Shown: positions 9,353 to 19,836, numbered from the stretch's first letter. The stretch is 64,000 bases of DNA from Todiramphus chloris collaris (GCA_025345505.1 JANVCC010009742.1:823220-887219), one strand, 5' to 3'. A program made the numbers and translations. Notes: a model not told the origin generated them from the letters alone.

Positions 9353-10591
9353 ATGACCGCCCCGATAATGACAGACGCAGGTGCAAAGACCGCAGCCTGG
9401 ACAGAATTCAAACCGACAGCGGTGCTGGTTCTGGCCGATGGAACGGTGATCGAGGGCAAGGGACTGGGTGCAACCGGCGCCTGCGAGGCGGAAGTCTGCT
9501 TCAACACCGCGCTGACCGGCTATGAGGAAATCCTCACCGACCCCTCCTATGCCGGCCAGATCGTCACCTTCACCTTCCCCCATATCGGCAATGTCGGCAC
9601 CAACCGGGAAGACATCGAAGACCTGACCCCGGCCAACCGCGCCGGTGCCGTCGGCGCCATCTTCAAGGCTGACATCACGGCGCCTTCGAGCTACCGCGCC
9701 GCCGAACATCTCGACGATTGGCTGAAGGCGCGCGGCGTGATCGCGCTTGCCGGTGTCGATACCCGTGCGCTTACCGCACTCATCCGCGAAAGGGGCATGC
9801 CCAATGGCGTCATCGCCCACGATCCCGCCGGCAATTTCGACATTCCGGCCCTGACCAAACGCGCCGCCGCCTGGCACGGCCTGCTCGACCTCGATCTGGC
9901 CAAGGACGTCACATCAGGCCAAAGCTCGGTCTGGACCGAGAAGCCATGGGTGTGGAACGAAGGCTTTGACCAGCAGATCGCGCCGGAATTCCACGTGGTT
10001 GCCATCGATTACGGCATCAAGCGCAACATCCTGCGTCTCATCGCCGGGCTCGGCGCCAAGGTCACCATCGTTCCGGCCACGGCGACGGCGGACGACGTGC
10101 TTGCCCACAAGCCCGACGGCATTTTCCTGTCGAACGGCCCCGGCGATCCCGCCGCCACAGGCAAATATGCGGTTCCGGCCATCCAGGACCTGATCAAGAC
10201 CGACATTCCCGTCTTCGGCATCTGCCTCGGCCACCAGATGCTGGCACTGGCGCTCGGCGGCGACACCAAGAAGATGCACCAGGGCCACCATGGCGCCAAT
10301 CATCCGGTACGCGACGACACCACCGGCAAGGTCGAGATTGTTTCGATGAACCACGGCTTTGCCGTTGATGCGGATTCACTGCCCGATGGCGTGGAGGAAA
10401 CCCACGTCTCGCTGTTCGACGGCAGCAATTGCGGCCTGCGCGTCACCGGCAAGGCCATCTTCTCGGTGCAGCACCATCCGGAGGCCTCGCCCGGCCCGCA
10501 GGACTCACACTACCTGTTCCGCCGCTTCGCCAATCTGATCCGCGCCCGTCAGGGTCTTGCGCCCCTGCCCGAGCGCGATCAGGCCGCCTGA
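9353..10591 (+). CDS. carA: Carbamoyl-phosphate synthase small subunit CarA
   Basis: A 412-residue glutamine-hydrolysing subunit that supplies ammonia to CarB for carbamoyl phosphate, the precursor of arginine and pyrimidines. The N-terminal CPSase_sm domain (LADGTVIEGKGLG onwards) is followed by a class-I glutamine amidotransferase domain with nucleophile C291 (GICLGHQ) and His375/Glu377 (QHHPEA). The ATG at 9353 has CAGGAG seven bases upstream. The large subunit lies 5.2 kb away. The stop codon abuts that of the convergent aldo/keto reductase gene, forming TGATCA. Confidence 0.97.
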   Translation: MTAPIMTDAGAKTAAWTEFKPTAVLVLADGTVIEGKGLGATGACEAEVCFNTALTGYEEILTDPSYAGQIVTFTFPHIGNVGTNREDIEDLTPANRAGAVGAIFKADITAPSSYRAAEHLDDWLKARGVIALAGVDTRALTALIRERGMPNGVIAHDPAGNFDIPALTKRAAAWHGLLDLDLAKDVTSGQSSVWTEKPWVWNEGFDQQIAPEFHVVAIDYGIKRNILRLIAGLGAKVTIVPATATADDVLAHKPDGIFLSNGPGDPAATGKYAVPAIQDLIKTDIPVFGICLGHQMLALALGGDTKKMHQGHHGANHPVRDDTTGKVEIVSMNHGFAVDADSLPDGVEETHVSLFDGSNCGLRVTGKAIFSVQHHPEASPGPQDSHYLFRRFANLIRARQGLAPLPERDQAA

Positions 10592-11512
10592 TCAGACGAC
10601 ATCCCGGCCGGTACTGGCTTTCAGGATGGCAAACCACTGCTGGCGCTCGAGCGTGATATCGAGCGCCGCCACCATTTTCGCCAGACGCTCCCGCTTCAGG
10701 CTGCCGAGCACGGGAACCAGCCGCGCCGGATGGCGCAACAGCCAGGCAATGGCAACCGCCGCGATATCATCGACACCGAGTTCACCCCCCACCGCCTGCA
10801 ACGCGGCGCGCACGCGCTGCTCCTGCTCGCCCGTGCCGGTAAACAGGCTGCCGCCGCCAAGCGGTGACCAGATCATCGGCGCATAGCGCAGGCGCTGGGC
10901 GTGGTCGAGACTGCCATCGGTGAGCGGCTCGGTGGCGGTCACCGACATTTCGATCTGGTTCGTTACCACAGGAAATGGCAGGCGCGATGCCAGCAGATCG
11001 ATCTGCGGCGGCGTGAAATTCGACACGCCCACGGCGCGCACCTTTCCGGCCTTCACAACCGCCTGCAATCCCGCCGCCGTGTCATCCGCATCCATCAGCG
11101 GATCGGGGCGATGCAGCAACAGCACGTCGATATAATCGGTCTTCAGATTCTGCAGCGAGCGGTCGACGGACGCCTTGATATGCGCCGCACTCGTATCGTA
11201 ATGCTTCACCCGGTTTTCTGGGCGCTGGTCCGAGGTCAGCATGATATCGCATTTGGTGATCAGCTCGATCGACTGGCGCTTGCCGCTCCAGCCGGCAAGA
11301 CCGGCGCCGAAAGCCGCCTCGACACCATAATTACCGTAGATATCGGCGTGATCGAAACTGGTCAGGCCAAGCGCAATCGCCTCGTCGATCAGGCGTGCCA
11401 CCTCAGCCGCGGATGGTTCTGCGCCCTGATCGAGCAGCCGCCAGGCGCCCAGCACCAGCCGGGACAGCGACAGACCATCGGAATTGAGCGGAATACGTTT
11501 TTCAATGGACAT
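10592..11512 (-). CDS. Aldo/keto reductase family oxidoreductase
   Basis: A 306-residue NADPH-type TIM-barrel reductase. Conserved family sites are the catalytic Asp and Tyr in FDHADIYGNYG, the Lys in LITKCDI, and the phosphate-binding end near VPVLGSLKRERL. The overall pattern resembles the E. coli YdhF group. The substrate cannot be predicted. The start at 11512 is chosen for GAGG upstream and for agreement with the usual N-terminus. It shares its direction with the downstream-facing MFS gene, but a 55-base gap separates them. Confidence 0.9.
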   Translation of the reverse strand: MSIEKRIPLNSDGLSLSRLVLGAWRLLDQGAEPSAAEVARLIDEAIALGLTSFDHADIYGNYGVEAAFGAGLAGWSGKRQSIELITKCDIMLTSDQRPENRVKHYDTSAAHIKASVDRSLQNLKTDYIDVLLLHRPDPLMDADDTAAGLQAVVKAGKVRAVGVSNFTPPQIDLLASRLPFPVVTNQIEMSVTATEPLTDGSLDHAQRLRYAPMIWSPLGGGSLFTGTGEQEQRVRAALQAVGGELGVDDIAAVAIAWLLRHPARLVPVLGSLKRERLAKMVAALDITLERQQWFAILKASTGRDVV

Positions 11513-11567
11513 GGAAAACCTCGTTTCGGCGGGTGGGACCCGTTGCATAGCGCAAAGGGGCGGCCAG

Positions 11568-12824
11568 TCAAATAGCTGCCGCCTGTTCCAGCGGCTCATG
11601 CACGGCAATGGCAGGTTTTTCCACCCGCAGGACAAACACGGCGACGGCGATCACCACGAAGAGCCCGCCGAGCACATAGGGGGCGCCGCCGAAGGCGACC
11701 GATGCCGCCGGCGCGGTGAACATCGCAAAAATCTGGGTAAAAATCAGCGGGCCGATCACATTGGTGATGCTGAACAGACTGGTCATCGCGCCCTGCAATT
11801 CGCCCTGCTCCGACGGCAAAACCTTGGTGGCGGCGATGCTGCGCATGGCTGGATCCGCCAGGCTTTCCAGGCAGGTCGCGACGATGACCGCATAGACCAT
11901 CCAGCCCTGCCACGCCGCTGCATAGCCGAAGAAACCGAGCGCCGTGAAAACCAGCCCGATCACCGCCGTCCGCCACTCGCCAAAGCGGGCGACGACGCGC
12001 GGCAGGATGAAACCCATGACCAGCGCGCCACCCATGCCGAACACGCCGAGCGACAGGCCGATATCCCGCTGGTTCCAGTCATAGCGATAGGCGCTGACGA
12101 ACGACCACACCGAGGGATAGGCCATGTGGCCAAGGGTGAGCATGAAGAAGACGAGACCGATCCACAGAATCCCCCGGTGGCCGCGCATCTGTTTGAGAGC
12201 GCCGAGCGGATTGGCGCGCTTCCAGTCGAACGTCCGGCGGTTCTTCGTTGCAAGCGTTTCCGGCAGGAAGAAATAGGCCACGAGAAAATTCAGGAAGGCG
12301 ATCAGCGCCGCACCGAAGAACGGCACGCGCGGACCGAACTCGCCGAGCAAGCCGCCGATGATCGGACCGAGGATAAAGCCGACGCCGAAGGCAATGCCGA
12401 GAAGGCCGAAATTCTTGGCGCGGTTCTCGTCCGTGCTGACATCGGCGATATAGGCGGAGGCGGTGGAAAAGCTCGCGCCACTGATGCCCGCCAGCACGCG
12501 GCCGATGAACAGCATGCCGAAACTCGTTGCGAGCGCGCAGATCAGATTGTCGATGGCAAAGGTGAACACCGAGGCAAGCAGCACCGGACGGCGGCCGAAA
12601 CGGTCGCTCAGATTGCCGATCAGCGGGGCAAAAACGAACTGCATCGCGGCATAGACAAACAGCAGCCAACCGCCGTCAATGGCCGCGTGGCTGACATCCG
12701 ATCCCGTCAGCTGTTCGAGATAGGCTGGCATGACCGGCACGATGATCGCGATGCCGATGACATCCATAAGGAGCATGACAAAGACAAGAGTCAGCCCGCG
12801 CTTGGCAAGGACAGGATCAATCAT
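11568..12824 (-). CDS. MFS transporter of the TCR/Tet (TetA-like) drug-efflux group
   Basis: A 418-residue, twelve-helix major facilitator. It starts near the family's first-helix motif ([16 protein letters not shown]), carries motif A in loop 2-3 ([14 protein letters not shown]), and has the [11 protein letters not shown] motif in helix 4. These are features of proton-driven TetA-like exporters. Chromosomal members in alphaproteobacteria are widespread, and their drugs are mostly unknown, so tetracycline resistance should not be assumed. No TetR gene is adjacent. Confidence 0.88.
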   Translation of the reverse strand: MIDPVLAKRGLTLVFVMLLMDVIGIAIIVPVMPAYLEQLTGSDVSHAAIDGGWLLFVYAAMQFVFAPLIGNLSDRFGRRPVLLASVFTFAIDNLICALATSFGMLFIGRVLAGISGASFSTASAYIADVSTDENRAKNFGLLGIAFGVGFILGPIIGGLLGEFGPRVPFFGAALIAFLNFLVAYFFLPETLATKNRRTFDWKRANPLGALKQMRGHRGILWIGLVFFMLTLGHMAYPSVWSFVSAYRYDWNQRDIGLSLGVFGMGGALVMGFILPRVVARFGEWRTAVIGLVFTALGFFGYAAAWQGWMVYAVIVATCLESLADPAMRSIAATKVLPSEQGELQGAMTSLFSITNVIGPLIFTQIFAMFTAPAASVAFGGAPYVLGGLFVVIAVAVFVLRVEKPAIAVHEPLEQAAAI

Positions 12825-12982
12825 CGAAACTCACTTTTGGCGTTCCGGAACGAAATTGATCCGGAAAATGCTCATAATCGATTTCCACGAGCGAAACAAT
12901 ACGTGAACATAGTCAGAAAATCGGGAAAATAGGTCCCGATTGTGCGCCGGGCCAATATCTCCTGACATATGCTGCCACATCC

Positions 12983-13447
12983 CTACCTGGCATAATGGGT
13001 CGGCAGGGCGGTGGTTGCCTTCAACGTCTCCATCGAAACCGAAGCGGATATGTCGAAAAACTCGACCTTTTCCACCAGCGCCTTGTAGATGCCGTCATAG
13101 GCTTCGACGCGCGGGAGAACGAGCTTGAGGATATAGTCGAAGGTGCCGGTCATCCGGTGCACTTCGACAATTTCGGGGATATCGATGATCGCGGCGCGGA
13201 ACTGCTCGAGCCAGTCGGCGGAATGGCGCGCGGTGCGGACAATGACGAACATCGTCGTCGGCAGCCCCATCACCGGCCGGTCGAGCAGAACGACGCGGCG
13301 GGCGATATAGCCCTCTTCCTCCAGACGCTGGATGCGGCGGGAACAGGCGGAGACGGACAGGCTGACCCGGTCGGCCAGATCCGACACGGCAATGGACGAA
13401 TCCGCTTGCAGCAAATCCAGGATTTTACGGTCACGATGGTCGAGCAT
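12983..13447 (-). CDS. Lrp/AsnC family transcriptional regulator
   Basis: A 154-residue regulator with an N-terminal winged helix (DRKILDLLQADSSIAVSDLADRV, then the recognition helix SVSACSRRIQRLE) and a C-terminal RAM ligand-binding domain. The ATG at 13447 lies seven bases after AGGA; the ATG at 13453 is too close to it. It is divergent from an aspartate/glutamate racemase-family gene, so an amino-acid signal and control of that gene are likely. The 146-base region between them holds loose dyads (for example GGCGT near 13471 and ACGCC near 13493). Confidence 0.92.
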   Translation of the reverse strand: MLDHRDRKILDLLQADSSIAVSDLADRVSLSVSACSRRIQRLEEEGYIARRVVLLDRPVMGLPTTMFVIVRTARHSADWLEQFRAAIIDIPEIVEVHRMTGTFDYILKLVLPRVEAYDGIYKALVEKVEFFDISASVSMETLKATTALPTHYAR

Positions 13448-13593
13448 ATCCATTCCTGCGCAATATTTCGGCGTTGCGGCCTGAATATACGCCAATCTTT
13501 TGCGTGACGACAGATTTAATCCGCAAACTTTGCGAACCGTTCGCGCGGCATCTGAACTATTATTCCCGCAATGACTTCCATGGGAGAATGAGA

Positions 13594-14316
13594 ATGCGCA
13601 CGATTGGGCTGATTGGCGGTATGAGCTGGGAAAGCACGGCCGTCTATTACCGGCAGATCAACGAAGCCGTCCGCGCCCGGCTGGGCGGCCTTGCCTCCGC
13701 CAAGGTGGCCTTGCAGTCGCTGGATTTCTCCGAAGTCGTCGCCCTGCAGAAGAGCAACCGCTGGGGCGATGCCGCTGCGCTGTTGTCGGATGCAGCCAGG
13801 CGGCTTGAAGCGGCCGGCGCCGACTGCGTTCTCATCTGCACCAACACGATGCACCTTGTTGCCAACGAGGTAGCAGGTGCCGTCAGCATTCCGCTGATCG
13901 ACATCCGGCAGGAAACCGGCCGGGTGCTTGCCGCCGCCGGCAAGCAACGCCCGCTGCTGCTGGCGACGCGCTACACCATGGAACACGGATTTTACGCTGA
14001 CTATATGCGCGATGCATTCGGCATCGAGGTTATGGTTCCCAACGAAATCGACCGGGCAAAAGTCCACGCGGTGATCTTTGACGAACTCTGCCGCGGCATC
14101 GTGACGGAAGAGTCCCGCCAGGCGCTGGAAAAGATCATCGTGCGCGGCAAGGAAGCCGGAGCCGACTGCGTCATTCTCGGCTGCACCGAAATCTGCCTCT
14201 CCGTCACCGATGACAATGTCGCCCTGCCGGTGTTCGATTCGACCACGATCCATTCCGAGGCCGCCGTATCGCTGGCGCTGGGACGGGATTTCACGGATCA
14301 GCAGACCGCCGTTTAG
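13594..14316 (+). CDS. Aspartate/glutamate racemase family protein
   Basis: A 240-residue cofactor-independent amino-acid racemase of the YgeA/RacX type. The two catalytic cysteines are visible: C82 in ICTNTMH and C197 in LGCTEI. The N-terminal GLIGGMSWEST is the family's phosphate/carboxylate loop. By family it interconverts L- and D-aspartate or glutamate, or another amino acid. The ATG at 13594 has GGGAG seven bases upstream. The divergent Lrp-type regulator supports a role in amino-acid metabolism. A palindromic repeat starts 24 bases after the stop. Confidence 0.93.
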   Translation: MRTIGLIGGMSWESTAVYYRQINEAVRARLGGLASAKVALQSLDFSEVVALQKSNRWGDAAALLSDAARRLEAAGADCVLICTNTMHLVANEVAGAVSIPLIDIRQETGRVLAAAGKQRPLLLATRYTMEHGFYADYMRDAFGIEVMVPNEIDRAKVHAVIFDELCRGIVTEESRQALEKIIVRGKEAGADCVILGCTEICLSVTDDNVALPVFDSTTIHSEAAVSLALGRDFTDQQTAV

Positions 14317-14339
14317 CCTCTTGTGATTTCAAGCTTGCA

Positions 14340-14472
14340 GGTGCGTGGTTCGTGGTTCGACAAGCTCACCATGAGGGAGGTGGGTTAGCTGCATGCCAAT
14401 CGCGAACGTCGCGGAATAAGGCTCCCTGCAACTCTCAACCTCCCTCATGGTGAGCTTGTCGAACCACGCACC
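14340..14472 (+). repeat. Interspersed palindromic element, copy 2
   Basis: It has the same arms as copy 1, but the left arm carries an 8-bp tandem duplication (CGTGGTTCGTGGTTCG near 14344). The core resembles the others (GCATGCCAATCGCGAACGTC). It lies between the convergent racemase and metallopeptidase genes. Confidence 0.9.
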
Positions 14473-14496
14473 ACTCATCATGCAGCGCGCGTCTTA

Positions 14497-15441
14497 TCAG
14501 ATCGCGCCGCTGAACGTATCGCAGCTGTCGAGCTTGCCGCTGTCGAAGCCGCGCTTGAACCACGAACTGCGCTGGGCAGACGTGCCGTGGTTGAAGCTTT
14601 CGGGAACCACATAGCCCTGCATCTTGCGCTGCAGGGTGTCGTCGCCGATCTGCTTGGCGGCATTCAGCGCTTCCTCCAGGTCGCCCGCTTCCAGAATACC
14701 CTTCTGCTGGGTGAAATGCCCCCAGATACCGGCAAAGCAATCCGCCTGCAGTTCGACCCGCACCGACATGGCATTGGCGTCGGCCTCGCTCATGTTCTGG
14801 CGCATCTGGTTGAACTTCGGCAGGACGCCGATCAGGTTCTGCACGTGGTGGCCCACTTCATGGGCAAGCACATAGGCCTGGGCAAAGTCGCCCGACGCGC
14901 CGAACTTCTTGTCCAGCTCGTTGTAAAAATTCAGATCGATATAGACCTTGCGGTCGCCCGGACAATAGAACGGTCCGGTGGCCGCACTGGCGGAACCGCA
15001 GGCCGAACGGGTCTGTCCATTAAACAGCACCAGGGTGGGCGGCGGATACTGCTTGCCCTCCGCCTGGAAAATGCCGCTCCAGACATCCTCGGTCTCGGCC
15101 AGGACGGTCTTGACGAACTGCGTCATCTGGTCATTGGCCTGCGCCGTCGGGCGCGAGGCGGGCGACTGGCTCTGGCTTTGTCCCGGCGATGATTGATCCA
15201 TCATGCCGCCATCCACCAGAATCTGCATCGGATCGATATTGGTGCAGAATTTCAGGAACAGGAAAATGGCCGCAAGGACAAGGATACCGGATATGCCGCC
15301 GCCGCGCACGGACTGTATGCCGCCGCCGCTGGGAAAGCGGAAGCCGCCGCCATTGCCCATGCCGCCGGGTGTGCCGCCATCGTCACCATCGGTGCGGCGG
15401 TCCTCAACATTGTCACTTTGCCTACCGCCTTGCCAGCGCAT
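14497..15441 (-). CDS. YpfJ-type neutral zinc metallopeptidase
   Basis: A 314-residue membrane-anchored protein. A Gly-rich, charged N-terminus is followed by one hydrophobic segment at about 48-66 (ISGILVLAAIFLFLKF). The zinc-protease motif HEVGHH is at about 194-199, and a probable third ligand is E230 in ELQADCFAG. This matches the zinc_metalpro family (DUF2342-like YpfJ). The substrate is unknown. The start is supported by GGAGG about eight bases upstream. The Ser/Gln/Pro-rich stretch (about 82-104) is a linker between membrane and catalytic domain. Confidence 0.92.
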   Translation of the reverse strand: MRWQGGRQSDNVEDRRTDGDDGGTPGGMGNGGGFRFPSGGGIQSVRGGGISGILVLAAIFLFLKFCTNIDPMQILVDGGMMDQSSPGQSQSQSPASRPTAQANDQMTQFVKTVLAETEDVWSGIFQAEGKQYPPPTLVLFNGQTRSACGSASAATGPFYCPGDRKVYIDLNFYNELDKKFGASGDFAQAYVLAHEVGHHVQNLIGVLPKFNQMRQNMSEADANAMSVRVELQADCFAGIWGHFTQQKGILEAGDLEEALNAAKQIGDDTLQRKMQGYVVPESFNHGTSAQRSSWFKRGFDSGKLDSCDTFSGAI

Positions 15442-15810
15442 TCCCCACCTCCAGATGAACCCTCGGCCATGCCGCCGATATGTTGCACATCAACAGTATA
15501 GCTCCTTATTTGTTCCATGCACGATGCTATTTTCAACTGCTGGCTGCAATGGATTCCCAATCAATTTTCATGACCGAATAATGCAGAGTCCGCCCGTTGT
15601 TTCGGAGCAGGATGAGCACAAAGCGCCGCCGCATTCCTTTTCCATCCGAAACTGCGGCGAAAAAGCATGGATTTGCGCGTTTTTGGGGTTACGTAATCCG
15701 ATCGCTTTGCCTATAAGGCAGCCTTAGCCTCGCATTAGGAATTTTGTGTCTGCCCGTACGGTCAAGTCCGTGCGGTTTTTTGTGCAGCACGCTGTTGATA
15801 GGAAGAAGCC
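15442..15810. other. Divergent metallopeptidase / carB intergenic region
   Basis: A 369-base gap with no convincing gene. The only clear structure is an intrinsic-terminator-like hairpin shortly before carB, listed separately. The remainder is of mixed composition, and I cannot place a promoter with confidence. Confidence 0.4.
15754..15781 (+). terminator. Terminator-like hairpin in the carB leader
   Basis: CCGTACGG and CCGTGCGG pair (one G-T) around TCAAGT and are followed by six T, ending 29 bases before the carB ATG. No plus-strand gene lies upstream: the neighbouring metallopeptidase gene is divergent. The structure would therefore act on the carB leader transcript itself, as an attenuator, rather than end another gene. 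Confidence 0.6.
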
Positions 15811-18800
15811 ATGCCAAAACGCACCGACATCAAATCTATTCTGATCATCGGCGCAGGACCGATCATCATCGGTCAGGCATGTGAGTTCGATTATTCCGGC
15901 ACGCAGGCCTGCAAGGCCCTGAAGGAGGAAGGCTACCGCGTCATCCTCGTCAATTCCAACCCGGCCACCATCATGACCGATCCGGAACTGGCCGATGCCA
16001 CCTACATCGAGCCGATCACCCCTGAGGTCGTCGCCAAGATCATCGCCAAGGAGCGTCCGGACGCCCTGCTGCCGACCATGGGCGGCCAGACCGCGCTGAA
16101 CACCGCCCTGTCGCTGCGCCGCATGGGCGTGCTTGACCGCTACAATGTCGAAATGATCGGCGCCAATGCCGAAGCCATCGACAAGGCCGAGGACCGCGCG
16201 CTTTTCCGCGAGGCCATGGCCAAGATCGGCCTGGAAACACCCAAATCCATGCTGGCCAATGCGACCGACGTGAAAAACCTCGACCGCCGCCTGCACAAGG
16301 AGCAGCGCGAAATCGTCAAGGCCAAATATTCCGGCGCCGAACTTGATGCGGCGCTCGACAAGCTCGAAACCGAATGGCAGCTGGGCGAAGGCGACCGCAA
16401 GCAGCGTTACGTCTCGCACGCGCTCGGCATGGCCGGTGCGGCGCTCGACCATGTCGGCCTGCCCGCCATCATCCGCCCCTCCTTCACCATGGGCGGCACC
16501 GGCGGCGGCATTGCCTATAACCGCACAGAATTCTACGAAATCATCGGCAGCGGTCTCGATGCCTCGCCGACCACCGAAGTGCTGATCGAGGAATCGGTTC
16601 TCGGCTGGAAGGAATATGAAATGGAGGTCGTCCGCGACAAGGCGGACAACTGCATCATCATCTGCTCCATCGAGAACATCGATCCGATGGGCGTCCATAC
16701 CGGAGACTCCATCACCGTTGCCCCGGCCTTGACCCTGACGGACAAGGAATACCAGATCATGCGCAACGCCTCGATTGCGGTGCTGCGCGAGATCGGCGTC
16801 GAGACCGGCGGTTCGAACGTGCAGTTCGCCGTCAATCCGGAAAACGGCCGCCTGATCGTCATTGAAATGAACCCGCGCGTGTCGCGCTCCTCGGCGCTGG
16901 CGTCCAAGGCTACCGGCTTTCCCATCGCCAAGATCGCCGCCAAGCTCGCCGTCGGCTACACGCTGGACGAACTGGAAAACGACATCACCGGCGGCGCCAC
17001 CCCGGCCTCGTTCGAACCGTCCATCGACTATGTCGTGACCAAGATCCCGCGCTTTGCCTTCGAGAAATTCCCCGGCGCCGAGCCGACGCTGACCACGGCA
17101 ATGAAATCCGTCGGCGAAGTCATGGCCATTGGCCGTACCTTCAAGGAATCGCTGCAGAAGGCGCTGCGCGGCCTTGAAACCGGTCTCACCGGTCTCGATG
17201 AAATCGCCATTCCCGGCCTTGGCGAAGGCAGCGACAACAATGCCATCCGCGCCGCCATCGGCACGCCGACGCCGGACCGCCTGCGCATGGTGGCCCAGGC
17301 GCTGCGCCTCGGCCTTTCCGTCGAGGAAGTGCACGAGGGCTGCAAGATCGATCCGTGGTTCCTGCAGCAGATGGCGGAAATCATCGCCACGGAAGAGCGT
17401 GTGCGCGAGCACGGCCTGCCGCAGGACGCACAGAACCTGCGCATGCTGAAGGGCATGGGCTTCTCCGATGCCCGTCTCGCCAGCCTGGCCAAAGTCGACC
17501 CCAACGAGGTGGTCAAGCTGCGCAAGAAGCTTGACGTGCACCCCGTTTTCAAGCGCATCGATACCTGCGCGGCCGAGTTCGCCTCGCCGACCGCCTATAT
17601 GTACTCGACCTATGAAGTGCCCTTCGCCGGTGCCCTCGCCTCGGAAGCCCAGGTTTCCGACCGTAAGAAGGTCGTCATCCTCGGCGGCGGCCCCAACCGG
17701 ATCGGCCAGGGCATCGAGTTCGATTATTGCTGCTGCCATGCCGCCTTCGCCCTGCGCGATGCCGGCTACGAAGCCATCATGATCAACTGCAACCCCGAGA
17801 CGGTATCAACGGACTATGACACCTCGGACCGGTTGTACTTCGAGCCGCTGACCGCCGAAGACGTGCTGGAAATCCTGCGCGCCGAACAGACCGCCGGGAC
17901 ACTGCACGGCGTCATCGTCCAGTTCGGCGGCCAGACACCGCTCAAGCTCGCCGATGCGCTGGAGAAGGCCGGAATCCCGATCCTCGGCACCTCGCCGGAT
18001 GCCATCGATCTGGCTGAGGATCGCGACCGCTTCCAGAAGCTCTTGATCAAGCTCGACCTGACGCAGCCGAAGAACGGCATCGCCTATTCCGTGGAACAGG
18101 CCCGCACCATTGCCGGTGAACTCGGTTTCCCCTTGGTGGTGCGCCCGTCCTATGTTCTCGGCGGCCGCGCCATGCAGATCATCCATGACGAGCGTGCCCT
18201 GCAGAGCTATCTGCTCGACACGGTTCCCGAACTCGTGCCGGAAGACATCAAGCAGAAATATCCGAACGACAAGACCGGCCAGATCAACACCCTGCTCGGC
18301 AAGAACCCGCTGCTGTTCGACCGTTATCTCAGCGAAGCCATCGAAGTCGATGTGGATTGCCTGTGCGACGGCAAGAACACCTGGGTTTCCGGTATCATGG
18401 AACATATCGAGGAAGCCGGCATTCACTCGGGCGACAGCGCCTGCTCGCTGCCGGTGCATTCGCTTTCGGCTGACATCGTTGCCCAGCTCGAGGCAGAAAC
18501 CGCCGCGCTGGCAAAATCCCTCAACGTTGTCGGCCTGATGAACGTGCAATACGCCATCAAGGACGGCACGATCTATGTGCTGGAAGTTAACCCGCGTGCC
18601 TCGCGCACGGTACCCTTCGTTGCCAAGACCATCGGCAAGCCGATCGCCAAGATCGCCGCGCGCATCATGGCGGGCGAAACGCTGGACGAGGCGCTGGCCA
18701 ATTATGGCGGCAAGCCGTCCGGCACCGCGCGCAAGCACATCGCCGTCAAGGAAGCTGTCTTCCCCTTCGCCCGTTTCCCCGGCGTCGACATCCTGCTCGG

Positions 18801-19293
18801 ACCGGAAATGCGCTCGACCGGCGAAGTGATGGGCCTCGACTACGACTATGCGCTGGCCTTTGCCAAGGCGCAGCTCGGTGCCGGTGTCGACCTGCCGCGT
18901 GACGGCACCCTGTTCGTCTCGGTGCGCGACGAGGACAAGCAGCGCATTCTTGCGCCGGTCAAGCGGCTGGCAGATCTTGGCTTCAAGGTGCTGGCGACCG
19001 GCGGCACGGCGCGTTTCCTCGCGGAAAACGGCGTTGCCGCGCAGAAGATCAACAAGGTCCAGGAAGGCCGTCCGCATGTCGAGGACGCCATCCGCAACCG
19101 GCAGGTGCAGTTGGTGTTCAACACCACCGACAGCGCCAAGGCGATCTCGGACTCAAAATCGCTGCGCCGCGCCACGCTGATGCAGAAGGTGCCCTACTAC
19201 ACCACCCTGTCGGGTGCCGATGCGGTGGCCGAAGCCATTGCGGCACTCAAGGCAGGCTCGCTCGAAGTGCGCCCGCTGCAGGATTATTTCTGA
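15811..19293 (+). CDS. carB: Carbamoyl-phosphate synthase large subunit CarB
   Basis: A 1160-residue synthase that uses bicarbonate, two ATP and ammonia from CarA. Two homologous ATP-grasp halves are seen (starts at about 1 and 610; the second opens with [20 protein letters not shown]), followed by a C-terminal methylglyoxal-synthase-like allosteric domain (about 1020-1150) that binds regulators such as UMP or ornithine. It is longer than E. coli CarB, partly through an insert at about 148-195 that is usual in rhizobia. AGGAAGAAGCC precedes the ATG. A hairpin with T run follows the stop. Confidence 0.98.
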   Translation: MPKRTDIKSILIIGAGPIIIGQACEFDYSGTQACKALKEEGYRVILVNSNPATIMTDPELADATYIEPITPEVVAKIIAKERPDALLPTMGGQTALNTALSLRRMGVLDRYNVEMIGANAEAIDKAEDRALFREAMAKIGLETPKSMLANATDVKNLDRRLHKEQREIVKAKYSGAELDAALDKLETEWQLGEGDRKQRYVSHALGMAGAALDHVGLPAIIRPSFTMGGTGGGIAYNRTEFYEIIGSGLDASPTTEVLIEESVLGWKEYEMEVVRDKADNCIIICSIENIDPMGVHTGDSITVAPALTLTDKEYQIMRNASIAVLREIGVETGGSNVQFAVNPENGRLIVIEMNPRVSRSSALASKATGFPIAKIAAKLAVGYTLDELENDITGGATPASFEPSIDYVVTKIPRFAFEKFPGAEPTLTTAMKSVGEVMAIGRTFKESLQKALRGLETGLTGLDEIAIPGLGEGSDNNAIRAAIGTPTPDRLRMVAQALRLGLSVEEVHEGCKIDPWFLQQMAEIIATEERVREHGLPQDAQNLRMLKGMGFSDARLASLAKVDPNEVVKLRKKLDVHPVFKRIDTCAAEFASPTAYMYSTYEVPFAGALASEAQVSDRKKVVILGGGPNRIGQGIEFDYCCCHAAFALRDAGYEAIMINCNPETVSTDYDTSDRLYFEPLTAEDVLEILRAEQTAGTLHGVIVQFGGQTPLKLADALEKAGIPILGTSPDAIDLAEDRDRFQKLLIKLDLTQPKNGIAYSVEQARTIAGELGFPLVVRPSYVLGGRAMQIIHDERALQSYLLDTVPELVPEDIKQKYPNDKTGQINTLLGKNPLLFDRYLSEAIEVDVDCLCDGKNTWVSGIMEHIEEAGIHSGDSACSLPVHSLSADIVAQLEAETAALAKSLNVVGLMNVQYAIKDGTIYVLEVNPRASRTVPFVAKTIGKPIAKIAARIMAGETLDEALANYGGKPSGTARKHIAVKEAVFPFARFPGVDILLGPEMRSTGEVMGLDYDYALAFAKAQLGAGVDLPRDGTLFVSVRDEDKQRILAPVKRLADLGFKVLATGGTARFLAENGVAAQKINKVQEGRPHVEDAIRNRQVQLVFNTTDSAKAISDSKSLRRATLMQKVPYYTTLSGADAVAEAIAALKAGSLEVRPLQDYF

Positions 19294-19300
19294 CACTTGC

Positions 19301-19332
19301 TCCGGTCGCGGCCCATGCCGTGACCGGATTTT
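19301..19332 (+). terminator. Intrinsic terminator of carB
   Basis: TCCGGTC (19301) pairs with GACCGGA (19322), with an inner CGG/CCG pairing, followed by TTTTCCC. It ends a few bases before the stop of the convergent ArsR gene. Confidence 0.75.
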
Positions 19333-19339
19333 CCCTCAC

Positions 19340-19687
19340 TCAGTTGGGCGTTCCTTCGGGGTCGCCCTTCTGCAGCGCCTGCAGATAATCCTCGAGCCGG
19401 TCGAGGCTCTCGTCCCAGAAACGCCGGTAATGGTCGAGCCAGTCCGACACTTCGCGCAACGGCCCGGCTTCCAGACGGCAGGGGCGCCACTGCGCCGCCC
19501 GGCCGCGGGCAATCAGCCCAGCCCGCTCCAGAACCTTCAGATGTTTTGAAACCGCAGGCATGCTCATATCGAACGGCGCCGCCAGTTCGGTAACGGATGT
19601 TTCACCTTCGGCTAGCCGCGCCAGAATGGCGCGCCGCGTCGGATCGGCGAGCGCGGCCAGAATGCCACTGAGACGGTCAGGCGTCAT
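19340..19687 (-). CDS. ArsR-family winged-helix regulator
   Basis: A 115-residue protein that opens with the group motif LAALADPTRRAILARLAEGE and has a recognition helix in MSMPAVSKHLKVLERAGLI. No metal-binding cysteine pair is present, so it is not a classical metal sensor. Its closest look-alikes usually sit beside an SRPBCC/AHSA1 gene, which is missing here: the downstream neighbour is convergent carB. It is probably autoregulated through the dyad upstream of its start. Confidence 0.9.
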   Translation of the reverse strand: MTPDRLSGILAALADPTRRAILARLAEGETSVTELAAPFDMSMPAVSKHLKVLERAGLIARGRAAQWRPCRLEAGPLREVSDWLDHYRRFWDESLDRLEDYLQALQKGDPEGTPN

Positions 19688-19708
19688 ATTTTTTACATTA
19701 CCTATTGG

Positions 19709-19730
19709 TTAAATAACTAAATAGTTTAAT
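19709..19730 (-). promoter_or_regulatory. Candidate ArsR operator
   Basis: An AT-rich dyad, AACTA-AA-TAGTT (19715-19726) within TTAAATAACTAAATAGTTTA, lies 28 bases upstream of the ArsR start. Short TAACTA/TAGTTA dyads are common operators for this ArsR subgroup. Assignment rests on position and symmetry only. Confidence 0.45.
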
Positions 19731-19836
19731 ATTGCAAAGCCCGGGCCTTGTCAAGATTCGGCACGCCGATGGTAACGGCAGCAAAGAGCGGAAACCAGAC
19801 CCGCCGGAGCTTGGACAAAATGACCTGCATCCGCGA

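Noticed and set aside
11568..12824. Acquired tetracycline-resistance gene
   Set aside because: The protein is a chromosomal TetA-like MFS pump with no divergent tetR, mobile element or composition shift, so acquired resistance is not supported.
15724..17739. A 671-codon minus-strand frame over carB
   Set aside because: It is a shadow of carB in the antisense direction; composition is His/Gly/Arg/Asp-rich with no family features.
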